The notes: generated by a model not told the origin, from the letters alone. Shown: positions 1 through 11,918, counted from the first letter of the stretch. The stretch: 64,000 nucleotides of DNA from Cinnamomum chago (GCA_038049695.1 CP142456.1:44434001-44498000); one strand, 5' to 3'. A program made the numbers and translations.

Positions 1-1277
1 AAAGAATTCCAAATCCAAGTATGACCGAACTTGAGGAATAACCGCCCTTACCGGACCTAGTAGTTACACCAGTGCCTTGTCGTAGTGGGATGATTGTCAG
101 AGCCCCTGACAGGTTCTCATTCTTGAGAGAGTCTTACGAGGCAATCCCGGAAGAACCGGAACAAGATCCCTGTAACTATGATGAAGCAATTAATGACATA
201 GATTCGGGACGTTGGGAATATGCTATGAAAGCTAAGATGGAGTCTATGTACTCCAATCAGGTCTGGACACTTGTGGACTTGCCTGCCAGTATTAAACCTA
301 TTGGGTGCAAGTGGGTCTACAAGAGAAAGAGAGGACCAGATGGTAGAGTGGAGACCTTTAAGGCCAGGGATATTGCAAAAGGGTATACTCAGAAAGAGGG
401 TATCGATTATGAGGAAACCTTCTCACCGGTAGCCATGCTCAAGTCCATCAGGATACTCTTATCCATTGCGGCTCATCTCGATTACTAGATTTGGCAAATG
501 GATGTCAAGATAGCGTTTCTCAACAACCATCTTGAGGAAGACATCTATATGGTGCAGCCAGACGGTTTTGTAGCTAAAAACCAAGAGCAAAAAGTTTGCA
601 AGCTGCAGAAGTCTATTTATGGACTGAAGCAGGCATCCCGAAACTGGAACATCAGTTTTGACCAGGCAATCAAGTCATTTGGTTTTTGTCAACATACAGA
701 TGAGTCATGTGTGTACACTAAAAGTTAAGGTGATAGGGTAGTCTTTCTGGTTTTATATGTCGATGACATCCTGCTCCTTGGGAAAGACGTAGGAATGTTG
801 TCAACGGTGAAAGTTTGGTTGGCAAAGACTTTTGATATGAAGGACTTGGGAGAAGCTAGCTACTTCCTAGGGATCAAACTCCATCGAGACCGGAAAAATA
901 GGATGATTGGCTTATCCCAAGTTGCATACATAGATAAGGTACTGGTACGGTATGCAAGACTCCAAGAAGGGTATTACACCTTTCAGGCATGGAGTGCACC
1001 TTTCCAAGGATCAGTGTCCTAAGACACCTAAGGAAAAGGAACAGATGAGGTCGATACCATACGCTTCGGCTGTTGGTAGCCTGTATACTATGCTGTGTAC
1101 TAGACTGGATATCTATCATGCAGTGGGCCTAGTAAGCAGATATCAGTCTAACCCAGGACCTGAACATTGGACTGCTGTAAAATGTATTCTCAAATACTTG
1201 AGAAGGACTAGAGATTACATGTTAATTTATGGCAGTGATGAGCTGATTCCAGTTGGATACACAGATTCTGACTTCAT
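1..1277 (+). pseudogene. Copia polyprotein: reverse transcriptase and RNase H N-terminal part
   Basis: Copia RT copies element RNA into DNA in cytoplasmic particles. Seen: the RT entry around 230-480 ([14 protein letters not shown], then [24 protein letters not shown]), a segment from 498 (MDVKIAFLN), the KSIYGLKQASRNW block near 610-650, and the catalytic YVDD at 756-767. RNase H follows from about 1000 (SAVGSLYTMLCTRLDIYHAV, KYLRRTRDYMLIYGSD) up to TDSDF at the CACTA junction. In-frame stops occur near 486 and 726 and there is a frameshift near 945-955, so no full product is possible. The reading resumes at 11919 beyond the CACTA insert. Upstream of about 70 the frame is open only in pieces. 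Confidence 0.92.
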
Positions 1278-1640
1278 CACTACAAAAAAATTGTCTTAAT
1301 TAGTCACTTTTAAAGTGTCTTAAAAAGTGGTTTGTGTTGCTTTTCTGATTACTATGCAAGCGTCTTATCTGCCGGCGTCACTAAAAGTTCGTAAAAGCGT
1401 CTCAAGAAATACATTTGTTGTGTCAGTTTCTGTTATGAAAGAGACAAAAAAATGGTTACTTGTGTCACTTTAAACCCAAAAGTGACACTGAAATAACTTA
1501 AAAGCGTCACAAGAAAGACAACTTCGTTGTCTCGTTTTTCAAGAGCAGTGATCAATATGTTGTTTTCGGACCAAAAGTGACACAAGTAGTCATCAGTTGT
1601 GACAGTTTCCATAGAAGTGAGATACCATCCATTTTTTTAA
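1278..1640. repeat. CACTA left terminal inverted repeat and subterminal repeats
   Basis: The 13-bp TIR CACTACAAAAAAA (1278-1290) is followed by scattered GTGTC/GCGTC motifs and their complements (agtcactttt, gcgtcactaaaag, gcgtctcaag, gtgtcactttaaacc, agtgacactg, gcgtcacaag, agtgacacaag) up to about 1640. The same words recur on the right side. By analogy with En/Spm these are transposase accessory binding sites; that role is inferred. Confidence 0.88.
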
Positions 1641-2929
1641 AAATAAAAATGCAATATATACATTACTAATAACATGCTGCAGTATGGATACACTTTCAAA
1701 TCACTAAACCTGCCTTACAAAAGATGCAAAAAAATATAGATAGCAACATTCAATAAGAACCATTTCATTAATTAGAAATTAATCACCATTCACATTAAGG
1801 AACGTACTTGCTCGTCCACGCACTAAATCAAACAAACTATTCAAAACATAACCAATTTCAATCCATCCATAATCCAAACTATTTACATTAACCTTCGAAT
1901 TCGTAACCAAAGCGTCACGACATATTCCAAAACCTTCACAAAAGCATCCAAAAAAAGGCAACCTACATTCTAAACAATTTCCGGAAATCCCTAACTAACC
2001 AAAATTAACTTAACCTAATTAGTAGTGTAAGTCCGCGGGATCCGAACCCTAGAGGGGGGGGGGGTGAATAGGGTGAGCTTCATTTATGACCAATTTTAAT
2101 CAATTTTAACTTCTTTAAAACAAACTAGTCACAAGTGATGATTATCAAACAAAATGCGGAAGCTTAATGAAAACAATCACCACAAAGCAAGCACCATCAC
2201 ACAAGGATTTATAGTGGTTCGGCCTCAATGCCTACATCCACTACCGGCTTGTGATCCAACACCCCACCTGATTTCCACTATTTATGCTTTTCAATAGGCT
2301 AAGCAATAACCTTTACAATATGCTTTTCAAGGCTAAGCAATAACCTTTACAATGATGTTTTTCAAGGCTTAACATCAACCTATACATTATGTTTTTATAG
2401 GCTAAGCAATAACCTCTTCAACCACAAGGTTGGTTATCTCTCAAATTAGTGTCTATCATACACTTGATGGAGATTCAATTTAGCTCATTACATTTGCCTC
2501 TAAAATAGGCGGATATGAAAATGAAAATCTAATACACACACACACACTATGAATGCAAAGATGAAAGTACATGATGTGTGTGTGCGATGTCCTCAATCAT
2601 TTTGAAAATGAAAGCTCATAAATGTATGCCTAAGGCTTTTAAAAGTTCTAGCTCATAAAAACATTTATGATTGAGGAAGAAATGCAAGTCACATGTTAAA
2701 AGTAACAACTTATTAATGATATCAAAGATTCACAAGTTGTATGAAATTAATTAGCTCTAAACATGTGATGCATAGGGATGTTAATCAAATCAACAATGTA
2801 GCTCAAAACATAAAAATAGATTTGATTGAAATTAGGGGACAAATCATATGTAATTATAAATACAACTTGAAAATGATATACCAATCAATGCAAAGCAAGT
2901 TGTGAAACTTTAAAACAAATTCACATATG

Positions 2930-3540
2930 ATTTGTAAAGATGTTGAATCCACAACATAAGATATATTTTGAAAGAGATTTTCTTATGATGAAAAACAACA
3001 CCCAAAGATTCAACCAAGTATATGAATCATGTTACATATAATTTCAAAGATTCTTTCATTAACATGATCTACTTAGATTTACCAAATAAAGTACTACTTG
3101 GATTGAATCAAATGGTTGTGCATCCAAAACAATAGATCAATTCAAAATATAAAACATGCTAAGGATACAACACATCATAGATTAACATGCTACTAAAGAT
3201 TTATCAAAGATAAAACAAAACATGAAAACATATGATTTGTAAAGAAGTTGAATCCAAAGCATAAGATAGTTTTGAAAGTGATTTTCTTATGTTGAAAAAC
3301 AACAACCATAGATTCAACCAAGTATAGGAATCATGTTACATATAATTTCAAAGGTTCTTTCATTAACATGATCTACTTAGATTTACCAAAGATAAAGTAC
3401 TACTTGGATTGAATCAATGGTGATGTATCCAAAACAATAAATCAATTCAAAACATAAAACATGTTAAGGACACAACACAACATAGTTTATCATGCTACAA
3501 ATGATTTACCAAAAATAAAACAAAGCATGAAAACATATGA
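2930..3540. repeat. Tandem 305-bp duplication inside an alpha LTR
   Basis: Two consecutive, slightly diverged units each begin with catatgatttgtaaaga and run through the words gttgaatcc, cataagata, ttcaaccaagtat and acatgatctacttagattta. The shared word catatgatttgt ends at 2935 and 3240, giving the period. The same doubling is seen in the LTR at 8746-10960. The alpha LTR at 38104-39972 has only one unit. Confidence 0.8.
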
Positions 3541-3736
3541 TTAAGGAAAGTAGAGCCTACTTGGTGATTTAACTTCATTAATCCAAGCTTTAGCTTTCCT
3601 AATGACCCCCTTCATCCCTTAGTTCATTTCCCTTTGATATGCCTCAAAACCTCTCAAGGAGGGGCTTAAAAATCTCAATTTTTGGCAAAGGAAAGAACTC
3701 ATATTTATAGAAAAAATTCCCAACGGCTAGCCACCC

Positions 3737-3861
3737 GGTCGACCCCATGACAGGGCCTGGTCGACCGGGTACACACAACGGTCATATTTCTGGCCGTTGG
3801 TGTACAGTGACCCAGTCGACCTGCAGTGTGGCCGGTCGACCAGCCACATTGTTGGTTGACC
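3737..3861. repeat. Palindrome cluster, core GTCGAC (alpha LTR)
   Basis: GGTCGACC occurs at 3737-3744, 3759-3766 and 3834-3841, with decayed copies AGTCGACC at 3814-3821 and GGTTGACC at 3854-3861. Between them sits an imperfect hairpin with arms caacggtca and tggccgttg. In LTR orientation a TATAAATATGAG-like TATA box follows directly (minus strand near 3700-3710), so the cluster may sit in the promoter-proximal part of U3. No function is known to me. Confidence 0.85.
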
Positions 3862-4241
3862 CCCTGGGACCAAAATTCCCAAAAAATCATATTTTCAAAG
3901 TATTTCTTTGGGGAACTTTTGGGCCACTAAACCAAGCTGAATGACATGTTTTAAACCAAACCAAGATGTTTAAAAACATGAAACACAAAAAGCCTAAAAA
4001 AGATTCGACATTTTAAAACCAAAGGCTAGCTTGATTTAATAAAACTCTTTTCTAAAACAAATGCATCCAAGATTAAAAACAAAACATGCATAAATCAAAA
4101 CTTTAACAATTCTTAAAAACAATGCATGTATAAAACAAGATTTCAAGATTTCTTAAAACAATGCATATGTGTGTAAATTCAAATGATGTGAATATGTTAA
4201 TGCATCAATCAAATTGCAAACACAAAATCCCTAACAAGTAG

Positions 4242-7200
4242 ATCCACTTAGCAAAAGGCATTCCATCTTCGTTTAATTAAGTTCTTCATTCACCTACAAA
4301 ATAATAACAATTTGACTATGTATCAATAATATAATCAAGTAAGAAGGAGAGTTTAACCAACAATATCAAGGATTCATGTTAAAGAGAAAACATTTTGTCA
4401 CTAGAGAAAGAGCAATTGAAACACTAGCAGTTCACATGTCATAAGATCATAGTAGCAAGCAAACTAGGAGCAATCAATAATTCACTAATATGATGACCTA
4501 GTATTCCTATCACCATCTACAACTAACACTCAATAAGCATTAACGTACCGAAAACTATGCAAGTTAATCACAGACAGTCCACCCCCCCTCCCCCTCCCCC
4601 CTCCTAATGATATGTGATGAAGTGTGAAATGCATCATGAACTAAAAAACTCCACCTACCCAAGTGCATGGTGCAGACAAAAATGCATGAATCAATTCACA
4701 TTGATGATAGTCCGATGAAGAAACAGGTAGTCACTAAGCCTAAAAACTGAAATGCACATTAAATTAAGTGTATCGTCACTAAGCCTTGCCATGAAATCTT
4801 CTCAACTATACAAATTGAACTCCTAGGTATACCTTTATAAAGGAAGAAATCCTTGGATGAAGTCGATAAACTCAAGTCGGATCTTATCTATTTCTTTGGT
4901 GGTGTATGTCTTTATGCTGGCCAACTCCATAACTTGTTTTGAGAAAAAGCAAGTTAGTGTAGTCATTAGTGTAAGAAAACTAGTTAAGGAACTTTTACTC
5001 ATTCTTTTGTGTAAGAAAACTAGCTAGTGTAATTAAAGTTCCATCCCATTCTTTTGTTTTTCTCTTTCTTTTTAATAGAACTTTTAATTATTGAGCAAAA
5101 AAAATATATTTATTTATTTGTGTATAACTATTTTTTTCATCTTGCGTTTGAGCGATTGACCGGCATCAGCAAAAAAGTGTCGCATAAAACTCATCGCATA
5201 ATAACCACATACAATTTTGTCTCCTTATTGTGGGCACTGTGGACAAATGTCATATAGACAAATGGTAAGAGTAACAAACCTTGCATCTTCATTGCATAAA
5301 TAGGCATGCTTACCGTCACATACTCCCAATCTGGGTTCGGATTTAACCTTCTCGGCTTTCCAGAAGACAAGTTTGATATTTGAATTGCTCTAAAAATCCT
5401 AAGAAATTATCGTCAAGGAAAATAAAATATATACACTAAGGGGAAAAAATAAGAGATAGAGATACTTTATGTTTGTAGCATCGAGGGGGGTTTCATCGAG
5501 GGGGCTCTCCGTATTGTGGGGCTGATGGGTGTTCTCATGTGTAGGAACACTTGAAAAATCAGAAGCAAGATGCCTTTCCCCATGATATCTCCACAGAACA
5601 TAAGTTATGTCGATACCATGTCTAAAAAGATGATTTCTGACTTCCTTCTTAGTTAACTCATGGAGATTCCCACAGTCTTTGCATGGGCAGTGCATATAAC
5701 TTTCTTCATCCTTTGCAAAACTAAGAAGATTGTTAACCCCTTCAATGTATTCATTCGAATTTCTCAGCTTGGACATCCAAGACTTGTCGATTCCAAATTA
5801 ACAAAAATCCTGAAATTATAAAACACCAAAATTTTCAAGAAAATCACAGACATATAATTCTTCGTAGCCATGACATGTAAGCACCCACCTAACATCTTTA
5901 TCTAACATATGACAAATAGAAAACTGCAAAAGGGACAAAAAGATATACTCATGGAATCCCAACCCTTTTAAAATGAAACCAGGTATATGGCCTATGCGGC
6001 TATACATTGTTTTTCAATTAGTTAGTAATTTAGTACACATGCTAGCTTAGCCAGTTTAACATGGCCTGGTAAAGAACTAAAGATAATTAATATTTGGACC
6101 ATGACCATGTTGCTTCTTATCAAATGAATCTTTTAACAAATCTCAAATCAGCATAGCATCTTACTTAACAAAAGAAATGAAAGAAAAACAATGTTCAAGC
6201 TATGCCCATCAGATTTAAAAAGTACTCCTCTAAGACAACAAGAACCAAGTCATTAATGTGATACACTTAATCAGATCCGACATCAAACTAAGGTCTAAGC
6301 AATATTAAAAAAAAAATGAAACAATTTCGAGGGAGATTGAAAATGAAATTTAGTTGTAGAACCCTAAGTCTTGTTCTTACACACTCTTTGCCATTAATGC
6401 ACTCCACATGACTCTAATCACCCACTCTTCTCTTCCAAGGAAAACAACTCTCTTTCCCTACTTGTCATGGTCATAGTGTCATGTAAACTAAGTTATTTAT
6501 CTTATAGACCCCTCATAAAAAATTTAGGGTCACATCTTAGTGCTGAAAATTTTCCAAGTGTAGCATCTCTGTGGAAGACGAAAACTTCATCATCATTACC
6601 AACTCCTCCCCACAATCTTAGCCACAAAACAAACACCACCAATGTGGTTCCAAATGAGAAGGCAGAACTACAACTCATTTGGGGTTGACTTTCTACAAAT
6701 ATTGGAAGATTAGACTATCTGGCTTAGAGATTAGTACAAGCACAACTTATAATAATAACTTTTAGTAGCATTTCATCAAACAATTGGTGTTCATGCTAAT
6801 TAAGAACCATAAAAAAAAAACTCATCAATCAAAAACCAAACTCCACCCAATCAACACACATATGAAACCGGCAAAGGAAAATATAACCTAACTTCACCCT
6901 CCATTACAACAACAGCATCAAATAATGTAACAAGTCCTACATTATAAGAAAAAAAAAGGACGTTTCTCATTCAACTAATTTAAAATGGAGATTTTGGAAC
7001 AACATATGATTCAAGACTTGGAACAAAGAAGTGCTTGGAAACCTTAAGGAAAAAAATTAAGGAGTTGACTACGCCACCAAACAAATTTGAAAATGTCCTT
7101 GTTGGTAATTCATTCATGGAAAATAATCTATCAACAATCAGATTCCCATTAACTATATAATCCATCAGATCATTCTTAGGGGCTCCGTTTCATGTTTAAT

Positions 7201-8745
7201 TGATGCATACCCAAAACCCCAAAAATTGGCTATTAAGAATAAATCTTAGAAAAAATGCTATCATTGTTATTTCAACCAGAATATAGTAAATCCCACTTCT
7301 AGAAAGAAAACAAAAGAGAGAGCAAAGCCAGTGAAACTTTAAGATCATGAGGGGCTCAGAGACTTCTTCAAAATTGAGGATGTGTGAATCCCTGTATATC
7401 TAAAAGTAGTTCATTTTTTTGTTAAAAAAAATCCTTGGAACTCTCAGATTATTGACATTCAAAATAGAACAGTGATACATATAATGATAATCGTCAAAGC
7501 ATGAAAATCAAGTTCACAAAAGTACTTTTTGGAGACCTTGAATATTAAGACGCAACACACAAGTCAAAAGCCCTAAAATTCAAAGCTCTATTGTTTATTT
7601 AATGGCACCTAATTTCACACCAGTAAGGTTTAGAGACCTGGAACTCCAAAATGCTCCAAAACCCAAAACCCAAGATGTAGGGAAGGAAGTAAAACATGCA
7701 TCTTTCTACCGTTAAAAGAAAAATGAGATTGAGAGAGTCAAATAGACACTACCTCAAGACCAATGCCTTAGGGAAGAAAGGAAAACATGAATCTTTCTAC
7801 CATAAAAAAGAAAACGAGATTGAGAGAGTGTACCTCAATACTGAGGCCTTTGATGGTGTGTGAGAAGCTATCCTCTGTTAGTCACATATACACTATATGA
7901 GGAAAAAATGGTACATGAAAGAAACAGAGAAAAGAAAAGGAGAGGATAAGGGAGAAGAAGATGCACCTTAGGGCTGAGAGAGGAGACGGCTTTGGCCAGT
8001 GGCAGCAGAGCCTTGATTGACAATTTACCCAAGTTCTGTTTGATTTTGTTAAAAAAAGACAAGAGTGTTGTGTACTTTGACGGCAGAGCCTTGATTGACA
8101 TCGCCCTAAGTGAATGGAGTAGGGTCCATGAGATACATCCGTACAAGAACACAATCACTGAAAAATTTGAGGTCTAACCATAATGGTAAATAAATTTTCT
8201 TAAAAAGGGAGTTCATGTTTTACGACATTAAATTGTTTGAATGTCTCTGGCCCTCTGAATCCAAGTATGAGCGTTTCAAAAACCAGACCATAGTTGGTTT
8301 CATGCCAGTTTAACTACCACCACCTACATTAATATGCAATATTTCACAACATATTTTAATGACACTCAAACTGATTTACCGACCAGTTCAACATCTCCTA
8401 CCAACTTCAGCAGAGATTAACAAAACTGGAACTATCATAACCAGACATAACCGATGTAATTAACATCGCCATTTTCCCATTTCCATTTCCCAAACACCAA
8501 TTAGTATGCAATCATATGCCATCAAAACAACCCTAATTAAATAAAATCAGGTAATGTAACAAAGAATATCATAAACAAAAAGCCCTAAATCAAAACGACC
8601 GTAACCCTAACCATGAAACAGAAATCAAACAAACATAACTGAGAACCCTAACTTCTTTGTGCAGTGCCTAAAATAATGAAGGGTGAGAGGGAGACAGAGG
8701 CAACATACTTAGACATTAAAAACAAAGAAGGCAGAGAGGGAGAGT
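4242..8745 (-). other. CACTA internal region, decayed exons, otherwise unassigned
   Basis: AT-rich sequence between the two solo LTRs. The only stretch I can tie to a family is the transposase-associated exon at 5590-5793 (minus). Two other minus-strand stretches look protein-like: about 4850-4930 (contains LASIKTYTTKEIDKIRLEF) and about 5300-5400 (contains KPRRLNPNPDWEYVT, followed by a GTAAGC donor-like site). They may be remnants of a second CACTA gene; this is weak. The short open frames elsewhere (5054-5257, 5816-6007, 6467-6688, 7868-8177) look like chance. Nothing else is recognised. Confidence 0.5.
5590..5793 (-). pseudogene. CACTA transposase N-terminal exon (transposase-associated domain)
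   Basis: On the minus strand the reading IDKSWMSKLRNSNEYIEG, then a HCPCKDCGN cysteine motif, then VRNHLFRHGIDITYVLWRYHGE matches the transposase-associated domain (PF13963) at the N-terminus of plant CACTA Tnp2 proteins. The expected initiator Met before DKSWM is Ile here, so the original start may be lost; the next Met is at 5776. The frame runs on to 5399 with non-family sequence that may be intron. No Tnp2 catalytic domain follows in the visible 1.2 kb downstream, so this is an orphan exon. Confidence 0.8.
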
Positions 8746-10960
8746 TGAAAGTCCTGGGGATCCGAACCCTAGAGGGGGGGGGGGTGAATAGGGTGAGCTT
8801 CATTTATGACCAATTTTAATCAATTTTAACTTCTTTAAAACGAACTAGTCACAAGTGATGATTATCAAACAAAATGCGGAAGCTTAATGAATACAATCAC
8901 CACAAAGCAAGCACCATCACACAAGGATTTATAGTGGTTCGGCCTCAATGCCTACATCCACTACCGGCTTGTGATCCAACACCCCACCGGATTTCCACTA
9001 TTTGTGCTTTTCAATAGGCTAAGCAATAACCTTTACAATATGCTTTTCAAGGCTTAGCAATAACCTTTACAATGATGTTTTTCAAGGCTCAACATCAACC
9101 AATACACTATGCTTTTATAGGCTAAGCAATAACCTCTTCAACGATAGGTTGGTTATCTCACTAAATTAGTGTCTAACATACACTTGATGGAGATTCTATT
9201 TAGCTCATTACATTTGCCTCTAAAATAGGCGGATATGAAAATGAAAATCTAATACACACACACACTATGAATGCAAAGATGAAAGTACATGATGTGTGTG
9301 TGTGATGTGCTCAATCATTTTGAAAATGAAAGCTCATAAATGTATGCCTAAGGCTTTTGAAAGTTTTAGCTCAAAAAACGTTTATGATTGAGGAAATGCT
9401 AATCACATGTTAAAACTAACTTGTAAAAGATATACATTTGTATCCTAAACAAGTTGTGAAAATTCAAAGACCAAAACATGTGAAGCATAGGGATGTCAAT
9501 CAAATCAACATGTAGCTCATAAAACATAAAATTAGATTTGATTGAAAATAGGGGACAAATCATATGTGATTATAAATACAACTTGAATATGTTATACCAA
9601 TCAATGCAAAGCAAGTTGTGAAACTTTAACACAAATTCACATATGATTTGTAAAGATGTTGAATCCACAACATAAGATATATTTTGAAAGAGATTTTCTT
9701 ATGATGAAAAACAACACCCAAAGATTCAACCAAGTATATGAATCATGTTACATATAATTTCAAAGATTATTTCATTAACATGATCTACTTAGATTTCCCA
9801 AATAAAGTACTACTTGGATTGAATCAATGGTGATGCATATAAAACAATAGATCAATTCAAAATATAAAACATGCTAAGGATACAACACATCATAGGTTAA
9901 CATGCTACTAAAGATTTATCAAAGATAAAACAAAACATGAAAACATATGATTTGTAAAGAAGTTGAATCCAAAACATAAGATAGTTTTGAAAGTGATTTT
10001 CTTACGATGGAAAACAACAACCAAAGATTCAACCAAGTATATGGATCATGTTACATCTAATTTCAAAGATGTTTCCATTAACATGATCTACTTAGATTTA
10101 CCAAGGATGAAGTACTACTTGGATTGAATCAATGGTGATGTATCCAAAACAATAAATCAATTCAAAACATAAAACATGTTAAGGATACAACACAACATAG
10201 TTTATCATGCTACAAATGATTTACCAAAAATAAAACAAAGCATGAAAACATATGATTAAGGAAAGTAGAGCCTACTTGGTGATTTAACTTCATTAATCCA
10301 AGCTTTAGCTTTCCTAATGATCCCCTTCATCCCTTAGTTCATTTCCCTTGAATATGCCTCAAAACCCCTCAAGGAGGGCCTTAAAATTCCCAACATTTGG
10401 CAAAGGAAAGAACTCATATATATAGCAAAAAGTGCCCAACGGCTAGTCCCCGGTTGACCTGGAAACAGGTCTCGGTCGACCGGGAACACACAACGGTCAG
10501 AAATATGACCGTTGGAGCTCTGGGGCAAATTCTGCCTGCAGTGTTCCCGGTCGACCGGGACCCCTGGGCCGGTCGACCGGCCACACTGCTGGGACCAAAA
10601 ATTCCAACTTTTGCATATATCAAAGATTTTCTTGGTGGAACTTTTTGGGCGATAAAATCAAGCTTGAATACATGTTTTAAATTATTCTAAGGGGTTTAAA
10701 AACATGAAACACACAAAGCCTAAAATGATTCAAAACTTTAAAACCAAAGGCTAGCTTGATTTCTAAAACTCTTTTAAAAAACAAATGCATCCAAGTTTTA
10801 AAAGCAAAACATGCATAAATCAAAACTTTTACAACTCTTAAAAAACAATGCATGTATAAATCAAGATTTCAAGTTGTTCTAAATCAATGCAAGTGTGTAA
10901 ATCAAATGATGCTAGAATGAAAATGCATCCATCAAATTGCAATCTACAAAAACCCTAACA
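8746..10960 (-). mobile_element. Solo LTR, alpha family (2215 bp)
   Basis: Begins TGAAAGTCCTGGGGATCC, ends ACCCTAACA, with TSD agagt at 8741-8745 and 10961-10965. It matches the LTR at 2026-4236 almost throughout, including the 305-bp tandem duplication, so both are of one subfamily. The two TSDs differ, so these are two separate insertions in the same direction, not the two LTRs of one element. It carries its own palindrome cluster at 10453-10583. Confidence 0.93.
10453..10583. repeat. Palindrome cluster, core GTCGAC, with 16-bp perfect palindromes (alpha LTR)
   Basis: Contains GGTTGACC (about 10452-10459), GGTCGACC (about 10473-10480), the 16-bp palindrome TCCCGGTCGACCGGGA at 10545-10560 and another, GGCCGGTCGACCGGCC, at 10567-10582. 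A perfect hairpin with arms CAACGGTCA and TGACCGTTG and a 6-nt loop lies at 10491-10514. The same hairpin recurs at 41644-41667 and 38547-38568 in other alpha LTRs. Confidence 0.88.
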
Positions 10961-10965
10961 AGAGT

Positions 10966-11640
10966 GAGGGAGAGAGAGGCGACAGAGAGAGATTTACCTA
11001 AAGCCGAAAGATCGCCATACTCATAGACGTCTTACCAGAACCGCAAGAGAGCTTCGTGCAATCAAAGGTCGAAGGGTCTGAGACTCTGAGGTCGAAGAAG
11101 AAGGAAGGTTGAAAGACGAAAGGAAGATCGAAGAGTTGGGGTTTTTTTTTCGTTCCACCCTTTTAGATATGGGGCGCTCCATTCAGACATGTGAGGCGTG
11201 GGCCACGGGCCAATACCATTTTAAGGAGAATCTTAAAATCGACCTGGGGCGACCGCCCCATATCACGATCACTTGGGTCCGCCTCTGGGCCTTCGGCGAT
11301 CGATGGCTCGAGGTCCAACGGTGCATCGATGAGAGCGGGCAGACCAGCGAGAAAGGTTTCCGGTTAGGACATAGGAGGCCAACAAGGGTTTCTTCTTGTT
11401 CTTATTTATATATATATATGGGTGTGGCACGTGTATGATGGCAATTTTTATACATGGGTATGGCACGTGTATGGGCATTGAGATATAAAAAAAACAAAAC
11501 AAAACTGCTGCTTTTATATAAAATAAATATGGGTAGAAAATAAATAAATAAAAATATATATGGGGTAGATATGGGCATTGTGTCGACCAAAACTGCCCCT
11601 TTTATATGGGGTAGATTTCCCGAAAGAAAATAACAACCAA
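10966..11640. other. CACTA right internal region, more GC-rich, no gene recognised
   Basis: Purine-rich and then GC-rich sequence inside the CACTA end. An open frame at 11109-11438 (+) shows no family similarity and is probably chance. The word ggcacgtgtatg (a CACGTG G-box) occurs twice, near 11425 and 11465, next to a TA-repeat. On the minus strand this could be the promoter side of the lost transposase gene; that is only inference. Confidence 0.4.
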
Positions 11641-11915
11641 ACTTCTTGTGTCACTTTTGTTTAGTGGGGAAAACCCTCCTCAATATTTAGTTTGGATTAT
11701 TTTAAAAATTTGCTCCGCTAGTGTCACTTTAAGAATAAAACGAGATATAGATTTGTTTTGTGTATGTCGAGTTATAGAAAAGTGACACAACAAACCTCCT
11801 CCTCGTTTACTCCTCCTTTAAAGTGACACATCAGACCATACTGTGTCACTTTATTGTAAAAGCGACACAAAAGCTCAATTCAAAAGCGAGACTAAAAGTC
11901 CTTTTTTTTGTAGTG
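11640..11915. repeat. CACTA right subterminal repeats and terminal inverted repeat
   Basis: Copies of gtgtcactttt, gtgtcactttaag, agtgacacaac, agtgacacatc, gtgtcacttta and gcgacacaaaag lead to the terminal TTTTTTTGTAGTG. They mirror the motifs of the left end. Confidence 0.88.
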
Positions 11916-11918
11916 CAT

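Larger units (their letters stand above)
2026..4236 (-). mobile_element. Solo LTR, alpha family (2211 bp)
   Basis: In window orientation it begins TGTAAGTCCGCGGGATCC and ends CCCTAACA, with a perfect 5-bp TSD agtag at 2021-2025 and 4237-4241. No internal region follows, so it is a solo LTR left by LTR-LTR recombination. Contents, read along the window: a poly-G tract at 2055-2064, a conserved box with TATAAATCC on the minus strand near 2210, a short-repeat array (2285-2425), a (CA)n microsatellite near 2535, a 305-bp tandem duplication (about 2930-3540) and a GGTCGACC palindrome cluster (3737-3861). Confidence 0.93.
1278..11915. mobile_element. CACTA (En/Spm-type) DNA transposon, non-autonomous, with two solo LTRs inside
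   Basis: The element starts CACTACAAAAAAA at 1278 and ends with the inverted TTTTTTTGTAGTG at 11903-11915. It is flanked by the 3-bp TSD cat (1275-1277 and 11916-11918), the length typical of CACTA elements. Both ends carry subterminal copies of AAGTGACAC and GCGTCTC-like motifs on both strands, where the TnpA-type protein binds in known CACTA elements. Inside are two solo LTRs (2026-4236, 8746-10960) and one recognisable transposase exon on the minus strand near 5590-5793. Without the LTRs the element is about 6.2 kb. No complete Tnp2 catalytic domain is visible, so it would need a transposase in trans. It lies in frame inside Copia RNase H. Confidence 0.95.

Noticed and set aside
2050-2066. 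G or C homopolymer runs near LTR ends (also 8774, 39941, 42731, 43688, 63769) as a special signal
   Set aside because: They are part of the conserved LTR end, and length differences may be polymerase or sequencing slippage. Worth caution in assembly but not a finding by itself.
5054-5257. Open frame at 5054-5257 as a host gene
   Set aside because: AT-rich, overlaps the minus-strand CACTA exon region and has no recognisable features.
7868-8177. Three overlapping open frames on both strands near 8000
   Set aside because: None shows protein-like features. An imperfect direct repeat (ggcagagccttgattgaca at about 8003 and 8081) accounts for part of the similarity between frames.
2026-10960. The two 2.2-kb direct repeats as the LTR pair of one retrotransposon around 4242-8745
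   Set aside because: Each has its own perfect but different TSD (agtag, agagt). There is no PBS or purine tract beside them, and the DNA between them is CACTA sequence.
11109-11438. 109-codon open frame in the CACTA right end as a gene
   Set aside because: No domain or family features, overlapping frames on both strands, and a position in subterminal DNA.
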